A stretch of DNA of 64,000 nucleotides from Corynebacterium ciconiae DSM 44920 (GTDB lineage Bacteria; Actinomycetota; Actinomycetes; Mycobacteriales; Mycobacteriaceae). Of this stretch, positions 37,645 through 46,355 are shown in pieces. Position 1 is the first letter of the stretch. The number at the start of each line of letters is the position of its first letter. The stretch is from NCBI RefSeq assembly GCF_030440575.1, contig NZ_CP047189.1, forward strand, positions 1,674,001-1,738,000. The letters are read 5' to 3'. The notes under the pieces are model-generated. The model did no database searches, was not told the DNA's origin, and was given only the letters and a program-made list of their open reading frames with translations. Both the position numbers and the translations under genes were made by a program.

Positions 37645-40600
37645 ATGAATTCCCCAATTGGCAACGTTACCCATTACGGGTTGCGGTCTCTGCTCGCTGT
37701 CCTCGACAGTGCGCACCTCACTGAGGACGTTGGCACACTGCCCAATCCCGAACTTGTGACATTGCGTGATTGCGGAGTCACATCGTTTCAGGCCCTTAAA
37801 ATACAACAAACCTTGCGCGAGGACTTAGGAATACAGGTCCCACTCAGCGAACTTCTGGGCACACTCACCTTGGGCGAAATTGCACGCCGCTACCACCCCC
37901 AAATGGGAGCAGGCTCCAGCGCTCAGGGGCAGGCCGAAGATTCCTCAACCTTTTCTCGCTCTGCGGACGCTGCCGAAGAGATGCCACTCACCGCCCTTCA
38001 GACTGCGTATTGGGTTGGGCGCTCCCACGAGTTTGAACTTGGTGGGGTGGGGTCCCATTGGTTCAACGAGTACATCCTCGATATCGATGCCATCACCCGC
38101 AGTCCCGCAGCCCGATATCTCTTAGATGATGCGCCAGATACAACCCCAGCTGAACTCGCAATTGAGGTCCTTGACGTTGCCTTTCGTAGAGTGCTCGCCG
38201 CAGAAATCACTCTGCGTAGTGCGGTCACAGCCGAGGGGCGCCTGCGGGAGGCAGTGATCGACTGCCGCGATTATCGGATTGAACGCGTCGACCTCCGTGC
38301 GAGCGATCAGCACACTGCGCAGGAGCGCATGACGATGCTGCGTCACAGCCATTCGCACCTTGTCTTCGACCCGATGCGCTGGCCGATGTTCGCGATCACA
38401 GCGGTCCTCTTGCCTGACCACAGCGTGCATCTTTTACTCAGCACGGATGCAGTTCTTCTCGACTATGCGTCTTTTACCGCCCTACTCACACGCTGGAAGG
38501 AGGCAGTGTATATGCCGTTTTCCGAAATGAGCGCTCACGATACATTTCGCCAGCCCTCTCCCCTGCCGGAGTCGCACGATGCCCAGGCATGGTGGGAGAA
38601 ACAAAAACTTAATCCCCCACCCACCTTGGCTGTCGCTCCACAGGACGCCGCAGACACCACTACTCGATACCAGCGCCGCATTGATGGGAAGACGTGGGCG
38701 CAGATTGTGGAGCAGTGTGAACGTCACCACGTCTCTCCCACGGGATTGCTCTTGACGGTATACGCAGTGATCTTAGATAGATTCCGAGTAAACGATGAGG
38801 ATTTCTCCATTAACCTCACCGTCTATGACCGCCCTCCGGGACAATCGGATGTCATTGGCGACTTCAGCAGCAATGCCATCTGTGATGTTCCTACGTTGAA
38901 CTACACGGCTCCTGCAGAGCGCACGATTAAAAACATCACCGATCGGCTGTGGGAGTGCGTTGATCACCGCGCCTACCCTGCCAGCGCCGAACGCAAGCGT
39001 CGGAAGCTGCACGAACAGGCTTCGCCTTTTAGTGCAACTGATCCCATCGTGTTCACCTCTACTCTCGGCGTAGGAACAACTGATGCCGAGGAGTGGCTTG
39101 GGAACAAGCAGCTCGGATTGTCTCAAACTCCGCAGGTTTTGGTCGATCATCTCGTATTCACCGCAAGTGATGACCTCGTGCTCGTATGGGATGTGCGCGA
39201 CGGAGAATGGCCAGAGGACATGTGGACGAGCTTCGCAGATTCTTCTCTCCGAGCACTTTCCCAATTCGCCACGAGCGATACATGGGAGCGGCCGAGTCTA
39301 GGGTGGATGCCCTTCCACATCGAGATGGATGCCCCGGCAAATGCCGGTGTCCCCGAGGACGACGGTCTGCTCCATACTCCTTGGATGCGAGCCGCCAAGC
39401 GCTATCCAGAGCGTCCCGCAATCATCACTACTAGCGCTACCGTGACGCATAGAGAGCTAGAAGAGCGCGTCTCCGCACTGCGCACGACCCTTGACACCCA
39501 GGTCACTGCTGGTGATCGTGTCATCATCGCTATGCCAAAGTCAGCCGCTCAAGTAGTCTCGGCGCTGGCGGTATGCGCCAGCGGCGCGGCCTATGTGCCC
39601 GTAGACCCCGCGTGGCCAGCAGCTCGAATCGAGGCAGTCGTGAAGCGGGCGACACCATCGACGCTCCTCACTCTGTCCGATGAATCCGAAGCTCTCCGCG
39701 CCCTGGCAGAGACCTATTCGCTGAGCCAGATCACGCTCCGCCACGACGGGACGCTGGACACCAGCTGCGGCCCTGTCCTAAAGGAAGAACACCCCCTAGC
39801 ACCAGCGCCGCGCCACACCAGCCCCGACGATCTGGCCTACATCATCTTTACCTCGGGTTCCACCGGAGAGCCCAAAGGTGTCGCAATCGAGCACCGTCAA
39901 GCCCGGGTAACTATTGATGACGTTAACGACCGATTCACTATCACCGCAGAGGACAGCGTCTTGGGGGTGTCGTCTCTCAGCTTCGATCTTTCTGTATACG
40001 ACGTGTTTGGGATGCTCGGTGTAGGAGGATGCGTGATCCTTCCAGATCCCCACCAAGCCATTGACCCCACCTACTTGGCCACGCTCATAGAGAAGCACGG
40101 GAGCACAGTGTGGAATTCCGCTCCTGCCACATTCGAGCTCGTCATCGATGCACTAGAGACCACCCCTCAGCCACCGTCTATTCGCAGCCTGCGGCATGTA
40201 CTTCTCTCTGGTGACTGGCTTCCCATCACGCTGCCCACGCGCATGTGGTCCCTCAGTCCCGACACCTATATTCATAGCCTTGGTGGCGCGACCGAAGCGG
40301 CTATCTGGTCCATTACCTATCCCATTACAGCGGTGCACGAGTCGTGGACGAGTATTCCCTATGGCCGTGCCCTCCGTGGCCAAGAGTTCTTGGTGCTTGA
40401 TGAAAACGGCCTGCCCTGCCGGGTGGACCAACCCGGAGAGCTACACATTGGTGGGCACGGAGTGGCCCGCGGCTACCTAGCGGATGAAGAAAAAACGAAC
40501 GACCGCTTCATCATTCATCCCGTGCTGCAACGACGTTTCTACCGCACAGGCGATATCGGTAAATGGCGGAGTGATTCCACCATCGAATTCTTAGGTCGAA

Positions 40601-43449
40601 ATGATCGCCAAGTGAAAATTAATGGTTTCCGTATCGAACTTGGCGACGTCGAAGCAGCACTGCAACGCATGCCCAATGTTCGCGGTGCTGTCGTCACCGC
40701 AGTCCGCGGACCAGACAATCGGCAAAGGCTGATCGCCTATGTTGCGCAACATGACAACTCAGCGGCCTCTGACTATTACCAGCAGCTCAAGGACTCGCTG
40801 CCCAACTACATGGTGCCGCACCGCATCGTCACACTAGACGCCCTGCCGTTGACCGACAATGGAAAGGTTGATTTCTCCGCGCTACCCGATCCCTTCAGCA
40901 CCTCCCGAAAGAAAAATACGGCGCCAACTCAGCGCTCCTCCACAGGAGAGGCGGCCACGGGGAGCGAAAAGGAATCGCCTGCCCCCGCAGAGAGCAACCT
41001 CAGCACGGCGACCGCGGTGGATAGCGCAGCCCACCACGCCCCACGACCTATCAGTACGGCGGAAGAGACAGAAGAACAGAGCGAAAGCCCAGCTTTCGCC
41101 GATGCAGTGCATGCATTCATTTCTGCCCGTACTGACCAAGAGCACTGGAAGAACCTGCCTTTACTCGCTCTGGGTTTTGACAGCATCAGCCTCGTCCAGC
41201 TGGCGTTGCTCATTGAGGAGCACACCGGAACACGCCCCTCGCTCACGACGTTGACGAAGGCTGAAACGACAGGAGCTCTCTTAGACTCTCTCAGAAGTAC
41301 TTCCTCTGAGACTGACAGGACGACTCCAGAGGATGCACCACTCCCTCGCCATTCGCCCGACAGCCCCTCACAACAACCATCAATGGTGGACTCATACCCA
41401 GAGCTCAGTGGCCTTTACTCGCATTCCTCGAACAGCGAGCAGGTGGAGGAAGGGACGCAACGCGGCCAGACGAGGGCACCACTGTCGGTACGTATGCACC
41501 GTATTGCTGATGCTTTAGCACGCATCGAAGAGTGTGTTTCTGCTGTCGATCAGCTAGAGCAACTCCTTGGTCTCAAGAGCGCGGAGAATCCGCAGACATC
41601 TTATCGGACTGCGTGTACCCCCGCGCCGCAGAGCACGATGACGGAGTTGGTAAATGTGGACGACGCCGCGCTCGACGCTAACGGTGGAACAACTCTTCCC
41701 AGTACGGCGCCTGTAGACGATCATGACGCTGACGACTGTGATGTGCCGTTTAACGAGATGCAACTTGCTTATTTCATCGGCCGTCAAACTCCGTTTTATG
41801 GTGCCAAAACAGCAGCTCACTACTACACAGAAATTCACTGTTCGGAGCTAGACCCGCAACGGCTCCAAGCGGCGTGCACACGCACGGTAGACGTCTTCGA
41901 TTGCCTTAAGCTGTACGCAACGGCCAACGCAACGGCCCGCCGCGACCCTGATGCTGAAATCGATGTCGCTACCCTTGATCTCAGCGATTTCTCCGAAAGC
42001 GAACAACAGCACCGACTCTCGGAGATTCGCGACGAGCGTGCGACTCGGGTTCTTGACTCTGGGCACGCGCCTTTGATTGAGGTTCTTGCCGTCCACACCG
42101 GTCACAGACAGTGGCGAGTGATTGTCGATGTGGATCTCTTGTTCTTCGATGCGCCCACTGCCCTACGCATCACCCGTGTCATCGAGCAGGAGTATCTGCA
42201 GCCTGGGTGCACACGGGAATGGGATCGTGTCCCCCTCCCAGCCGCTGCTGCTCCCATTCGGCAGGCGGAACCGGGAGCACCCATTGCGCCCTCACCGGCC
42301 CTGCCACTCACCGCTGTCGGTGCCGCTTCCGACCCAGCAGACCCACACCACCCTGCGGGAAGCCGCCACTGTTGGCACAGGCTACGCCATGTTGTACCGG
42401 CCCATCTGGCCTCCACATTGGAGGAGGACGCGATGCACCACTCTGCCTCAATGACCCAGTACATCATCTGGTGCGTCGCCCAGACCCTTTCCCCCGATGA
42501 GGACTGCAGTCTCATTGTGACGACAAATCCTGCAGCTATCACGGATCCTGATGGCCCAGCAGGAGAGCTCACCCATACCGCAGTACTGACGGTGCCGTGT
42601 AGCCAAGGCGAAGCGGCAGCGAAGTCGGGATTGCATACGCAGTATTGGGAGAGCATGGATGCGAGAATCAACTCGCCACACGGCAAGGCGCATGGCAATA
42701 ATCAACTGCGCGCTGCCAGAAACGCCGGCGTGGCTATGCCCGTCGTTGCAGTATCGAGCGCGTTAGGCAGCGCCCCTGGTGACGCCTCGCAGCTGCTCAG
42801 CGTGCTCGGCGAGACCGTCTATGCGATCTCTCAAACCCCTGGGATATTGCTCGATGTTCAAGCATTCCGTACAGAGGAAAACGGAAATCTAGTTATTAAC
42901 TGGGATTTTGATTCCACTGTCGTCGACGCATCTGACTTAAGTCGTCTCTTCAATAAATTCCTCTCGCTGCTGAATCGCTCAAACACCAAGATAAAGTCCA
43001 ATCACAGCCAGTTTGGTACTCAACGGTATCCTGACTCTGCAGCTGTAAGGAAGCTTGTTCACTCCACACTCAGCGACATCGCAAATCTCGACGATCTTGA
43101 TCCACAACGTCCCTTTTTCGAGCAATCCATCACATCGCTGGACCTGGTTGCAGCGCAGCAAAGATTGCACGCACTGGGTATGAACGTCACAGTGGTAGAC
43201 CTACTCACCAACCCCACAGTCGATGCGCTTGTATCGAAGATTGTCGAGTCTTCTGCGGAATCCGAATCCTACCCACCAACTGATGCTCAGCTCGCCGATG
43301 CAGAAACTGCGAACAATCACACGGTCACTACCGAAAGCCCTAGTCGAACAAAGCACGAAATTCAGCAGACGCCCCTACCTGGGAGCCCCTCGCGTAGGGC
43401 CCGCGGGCACCGGCGTGCCGCTATCCTTGCGAGCTATCACGATGCATAA
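37645..43449 (+). CDS. NRPS, HMWP2-like: carrier-Cy-A(Cys)-PCP-Cy-PCP
   Basis: 1934 aa. Domains in order: an N-terminal carrier (~10-85, Ser47 in DCGVTSFQ) that should hold the starter; heterocyclisation domain ~112-545 with intact DAVLLDYAS (268-276) and SQTPQV; adenylation domain ~575-1085 (FTSGSTGEPKG, GELHIGG, YRTGD, Lys1074 in NGKVD); PCP (Ser1180 in LGFDSIS); a linker of ~180 residues; second Cy domain ~1365-1780 with DLLFFDAPT (Thr for Ser) and an Ala/Pro-rich insert at ~1530-1570; C-terminal carrier (Ser1831 in SITSLDL). The adenylation pocket read by eye is D781 L782 Y785 N824 L853 S855 L879 I887 W888, the known cysteine code. The order equals yersiniabactin HMWP2 apart from its methyltransferase insert. 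It should make a bis-thiazoline intermediate and pass it to the PKS hybrid. Confidence 0.92.
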   Translation: MNSPIGNVTHYGLRSLLAVLDSAHLTEDVGTLPNPELVTLRDCGVTSFQALKIQQTLREDLGIQVPLSELLGTLTLGEIARRYHPQMGAGSSAQGQAEDSSTFSRSADAAEEMPLTALQTAYWVGRSHEFELGGVGSHWFNEYILDIDAITRSPAARYLLDDAPDTTPAELAIEVLDVAFRRVLAAEITLRSAVTAEGRLREAVIDCRDYRIERVDLRASDQHTAQERMTMLRHSHSHLVFDPMRWPMFAITAVLLPDHSVHLLLSTDAVLLDYASFTALLTRWKEAVYMPFSEMSAHDTFRQPSPLPESHDAQAWWEKQKLNPPPTLAVAPQDAADTTTRYQRRIDGKTWAQIVEQCERHHVSPTGLLLTVYAVILDRFRVNDEDFSINLTVYDRPPGQSDVIGDFSSNAICDVPTLNYTAPAERTIKNITDRLWECVDHRAYPASAERKRRKLHEQASPFSATDPIVFTSTLGVGTTDAEEWLGNKQLGLSQTPQVLVDHLVFTASDDLVLVWDVRDGEWPEDMWTSFADSSLRALSQFATSDTWERPSLGWMPFHIEMDAPANAGVPEDDGLLHTPWMRAAKRYPERPAIITTSATVTHRELEERVSALRTTLDTQVTAGDRVIIAMPKSAAQVVSALAVCASGAAYVPVDPAWPAARIEAVVKRATPSTLLTLSDESEALRALAETYSLSQITLRHDGTLDTSCGPVLKEEHPLAPAPRHTSPDDLAYIIFTSGSTGEPKGVAIEHRQARVTIDDVNDRFTITAEDSVLGVSSLSFDLSVYDVFGMLGVGGCVILPDPHQAIDPTYLATLIEKHGSTVWNSAPATFELVIDALETTPQPPSIRSLRHVLLSGDWLPITLPTRMWSLSPDTYIHSLGGATEAAIWSITYPITAVHESWTSIPYGRALRGQEFLVLDENGLPCRVDQPGELHIGGHGVARGYLADEEKTNDRFIIHPVLQRRFYRTGDIGKWRSDSTIEFLGRNDRQVKINGFRIELGDVEAALQRMPNVRGAVVTAVRGPDNRQRLIAYVAQHDNSAASDYYQQLKDSLPNYMVPHRIVTLDALPLTDNGKVDFSALPDPFSTSRKKNTAPTQRSSTGEAATGSEKESPAPAESNLSTATAVDSAAHHAPRPISTAEETEEQSESPAFADAVHAFISARTDQEHWKNLPLLALGFDSISLVQLALLIEEHTGTRPSLTTLTKAETTGALLDSLRSTSSETDRTTPEDAPLPRHSPDSPSQQPSMVDSYPELSGLYSHSSNSEQVEEGTQRGQTRAPLSVRMHRIADALARIEECVSAVDQLEQLLGLKSAENPQTSYRTACTPAPQSTMTELVNVDDAALDANGGTTLPSTAPVDDHDADDCDVPFNEMQLAYFIGRQTPFYGAKTAAHYYTEIHCSELDPQRLQAACTRTVDVFDCLKLYATANATARRDPDAEIDVATLDLSDFSESEQQHRLSEIRDERATRVLDSGHAPLIEVLAVHTGHRQWRVIVDVDLLFFDAPTALRITRVIEQEYLQPGCTREWDRVPLPAAAAPIRQAEPGAPIAPSPALPLTAVGAASDPADPHHPAGSRHCWHRLRHVVPAHLASTLEEDAMHHSASMTQYIIWCVAQTLSPDEDCSLIVTTNPAAITDPDGPAGELTHTAVLTVPCSQGEAAAKSGLHTQYWESMDARINSPHGKAHGNNQLRAARNAGVAMPVVAVSSALGSAPGDASQLLSVLGETVYAISQTPGILLDVQAFRTEENGNLVINWDFDSTVVDASDLSRLFNKFLSLLNRSNTKIKSNHSQFGTQRYPDSAAVRKLVHSTLSDIANLDDLDPQRPFFEQSITSLDLVAAQQRLHALGMNVTVVDLLTNPTVDALVSKIVESSAESESYPPTDAQLADAETANNHTVTTESPSRTKHEIQQTPLPGSPSRRARGHRRAAILASYHDA

Positions 43450-43527
43450 ACTCCAACCACTCATAGGCGAGGACGAAGCTCGTATGCCTACGATGAACAC
43501 CGCACTCACGCCATGGAGGTAAAAACG

Positions 43528-44565
43528 ATGACCAACCCCACTTCCCTGCCTTTAGTTGATGCCGAGGTGATCGTAGTAGGAGGTGGCGGCGCTGGAGCGA
43601 CGGCCGCGTTGCTTTTGGGTCGGCAGCGGCGAATGACCATCCACATCGATAAGGGCGACTATCGCAATGCCCCCTCCCCTGCCATTAATATGCTCGCCGC
43701 CAGCAATGGCATCTCCCCCTCTGACTACATGGCGAATGCCCGGGCGGCTCTTCGCGAGCTCGACACTGTTGTTGCTGTTCGCGAGCAGGTTCGTTCCGCC
43801 CGCACTCTTACCGCCCGAACAGACGACGGCCAAGACGTAGAGGCAGTCGAGGTCACCCTCGCTGGCGGCCGTGTGATCGTCGCCCAGCGCCTCATTCTCG
43901 CCACCGGCCAGCATGATCACCCCAATGTGCTGCCCGGCGCCGCCGAGTTATGGGGCACTGGGGTGCTGCATTGTCCCTACTGCCACGGCTACGAGGCTAA
44001 GGATTCAGCCATCGCGGTCGTTCACATCCAGCGACCCGGTGCCCCGATGGCTGGGCTACTTGCCTGCTATCAGGCGCTCTATCTGCGCCAACGTCTTAGC
44101 GATCGCGTCACCCTTATCACCGAGGAACTCCCACCCGCAGAGCATCGCAGCGCTCTCGAGTCACTAGGAGTGCGAATAATTCACGCCCGCACCCAGCGCA
44201 TACACGCAGGAGAGAGCTCTGGGTGTGTGTTGCGTACCGAGCCCCTCAGCCCATCCTCGGAGGATCAGGCAACCGAGGAATATCACCTCGATCATGTCTT
44301 CTTCCACGCCCCTACCAGCGCCAGCCTTGATCTCAGCGCTGATCTCGAACTGGAGACCCAGGGCCCCTTTGTGCTGGTCGACGCCCAGCAGCGCACCAGC
44401 AATCCCTTGGTCTTCGCCGCGGGAGACACCGCGGTCCTGCGCGGCACTGCCCAGCCATTGACTTTTGTGGCGCAAGCCCAGGCCCAAGGTCAGGCTGCCG
44501 CGCTGTGGGCGGATCAGGATTTGTTTTTCGCCCACCCGCACACGCCGGCGTTTCCTAGCAGTTAA
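43528..44565 (+). CDS. FAD-dependent pyridine nucleotide-disulfide oxidoreductase with CPYC motif (dithiol-oxidase-like)
   Basis: About 345 aa from ATG 43528, preceded by GGAGGT at 43515-43520. The N-terminal FAD motif is VVGGGGAGATAALLLGR. The redox pair is CPYC (Cys149, Cys152) in LHCPYCHGYE, and the C-terminal FAD site LVFAAGDTA is present. CxxCHG-type proteins include the dithiol oxidases that form disulfides in gliotoxin, holomycin and romidepsin (GliT, HlmI, DepH), but the group also contains uncharacterised actinobacterial thioredoxin-reductase-like proteins. It starts 78 bases after the NRPS stop on the same strand, so co-expression with a cysteine-activating NRPS is likely. A role on the thiol product is inference. 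Confidence 0.8.
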   Translation: MTNPTSLPLVDAEVIVVGGGGAGATAALLLGRQRRMTIHIDKGDYRNAPSPAINMLAASNGISPSDYMANARAALRELDTVVAVREQVRSARTLTARTDDGQDVEAVEVTLAGGRVIVAQRLILATGQHDHPNVLPGAAELWGTGVLHCPYCHGYEAKDSAIAVVHIQRPGAPMAGLLACYQALYLRQRLSDRVTLITEELPPAEHRSALESLGVRIIHARTQRIHAGESSGCVLRTEPLSPSSEDQATEEYHLDHVFFHAPTSASLDLSADLELETQGPFVLVDAQQRTSNPLVFAAGDTAVLRGTAQPLTFVAQAQAQGQAAALWADQDLFFAHPHTPAFPSS

Positions 44566-44577
44566 GGCGCAGCTGGT

Positions 44578-46017
44578 TTAGCTGGCCACTGCATAAAGCC
44601 GGAGAGTGATCTCCCATTCGGCGGGCCCGAGCTGCACAAAGTCGAGGATGCTGTGGCCATTCTCCGCTGCCCACGAGGGGATGGCATCGGTGGCCTGGGT
44701 GCAGTCGAAGACAATGCTGATCACATCACCAGGTTCTAAGGTGGCGACTGCGTTTTTCAGCTTGAGCAGCGGGAAGGGGCAGACATCGCCGCGGCTGTCG
44801 AGGCTGTAGCGCCCCTCGCCGAGTGCACGCACCTCGCGGCTAGGCGCCGTGGTCTCGAGGCCGAGATCGATTGCTTGGAAGCTGGGCGCGGGCCGGGTAG
44901 CAAGTGCGGTGGTGCCGCGGTTGGCGTCGACAAGCGATGCAGACGGCAGCTGGTCGGTGCTGTCATTGAGGGTGGGCTGATCCTGTGCGGGGGCCGAGCC
45001 GCGTGTCGACGGGGCTAGGTAGAACTTGGCTGCCAGCCACACCCCGAGCGTGGTGAAGGCCAGTGCGATCCAACCTTGGTAGCTAAATAGGCTCGTCTGC
45101 ACCATGCCGTTTCCGACGGTGCAACCGCCGGCCCAGCTGGCGCCGATTCCCATGAACACGCCGCCGATGAGGGAGGCCACTGCGGTGCGACTATCGGGAA
45201 CGCGGACGCGGAATTCGCCGGTGCTCAGCGCCGCGACAAGCGAGCCGGCGAGAATTCCCAGCACCAGTAGCGCACCCCAATCGAGGAAGCTGCTCTCACC
45301 GGTGACGAGGTAGTTCACCACATTCTTTGATGGGGTGGTAATACCCAGGCCGTCATTGCGCCCGGCTGCCGCAGACAGCGGCCATGCCACCACGCCAATC
45401 ACACCGACCAACACCGCTGCACGGTAGAGCGGAATGGGCGCCGCGAAGCGAGAGCCCACTGCCGTTGCAGTCTGCTGAGGGCGCGGTTGCGGCTGGTTCT
45501 GGGCGGATGCTGTGTAGCGCCAGGCCAGCACAGCTGTTCCCAGGCTAAGGCCGAGGATAAAAACCCAGGTATTGATTCCGGTGTCGGCGGCAATGGAGAC
45601 GTGCTCTGTCTGGATGCTTCGACCCCAGTCGTTCAGCCCGGTGAGGGCGCCGGTTTTCATGGCCGCAGCACTGAGCGCATAGGCGATAAGCGCAATCCAC
45701 GAGCCCACAAGCCCTTCCCCGGCGCGATACCACGTACCCGAGGCGCAGCCGCCAGCAAGGACGATGCCGATGCCGAAGAGCAAGCTGCCGCCGATCACCG
45801 CCAGCGGGGCGAAGGGGTCGAACTCGGGCTGGATGATGCCCAAGCTGGTGAGGAGCTGCACTCCGATCGCTTGGATGCTGATCACGATGAGCAGGGCGGT
45901 GAAGGGGCGCATGGTGCGCCGAAGATAAATGTCGCGCAGAAAGCCGGTGACGCAGAAGCGCCCGCGCTGGAGAACAGCGCCAAGAACCGTGCCCAGTGCG
46001 AGGCCGGTGATAATCAT
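44578..46017 (-). CDS. YeeE/YedE (TsuA-type) sulfur transporter fused to a TusA/TsuB domain
   Basis: About 479 aa from ATG 46017 (MIITGLALGTVLG), preceded by AGGGGA; the longer frame to 46128 lacks family similarity. It has about nine or ten spans with the YeeE hallmark cysteines in QRGRFCVTG, LAGGCASGTWYRAGEG and WAGGCTVGNG. The C-terminal ~75 residues are a TusA-like sulfur carrier (SLDSRGDVCPFPLLKLKNAV, with the CPxP-type cysteine). In bacteria TsuA imports thiosulfate with help of TsuB, a separate TusA-like protein; here they are fused. It converges on the flavoprotein gene (12 bases apart). A link to cysteine supply for the NRPS is plausible but unproven. Confidence 0.85.
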   Translation of the reverse strand: MIITGLALGTVLGAVLQRGRFCVTGFLRDIYLRRTMRPFTALLIVISIQAIGVQLLTSLGIIQPEFDPFAPLAVIGGSLLFGIGIVLAGGCASGTWYRAGEGLVGSWIALIAYALSAAAMKTGALTGLNDWGRSIQTEHVSIAADTGINTWVFILGLSLGTAVLAWRYTASAQNQPQPRPQQTATAVGSRFAAPIPLYRAAVLVGVIGVVAWPLSAAAGRNDGLGITTPSKNVVNYLVTGESSFLDWGALLVLGILAGSLVAALSTGEFRVRVPDSRTAVASLIGGVFMGIGASWAGGCTVGNGMVQTSLFSYQGWIALAFTTLGVWLAAKFYLAPSTRGSAPAQDQPTLNDSTDQLPSASLVDANRGTTALATRPAPSFQAIDLGLETTAPSREVRALGEGRYSLDSRGDVCPFPLLKLKNAVATLEPGDVISIVFDCTQATDAIPSWAAENGHSILDFVQLGPAEWEITLRLYAVAS

Positions 46018-46355
46018 GCGAAATCCCCTGTGTCTTTCACTCGTGTGCGGTGTGGGCCGCACGGCGGATGTGGTGGCTGGTGCCCCTGCCGGATGCCCAA
46101 AGGATTCGGCGAGGAACACCACCCACAATAGACAGTCCTGTCTGCAATAACTAAACCGCTCTGTCTTTAAGTGAATAAGCTCACATTAGCTCGGGGGATT
46201 CTTGGCAGCCACAGCCCTACCCGCGACTGAAAAATCAGTCATACTTAAAAGCAGTGCCTACCCCGCTTCGTGCACCGCAGAACAACGCTGCGGCCTTCGG
46301 CGGTGGGCAATGTGCACGACTGACACACTGTCACCAACTTTTTAAGGTGGTTTAT

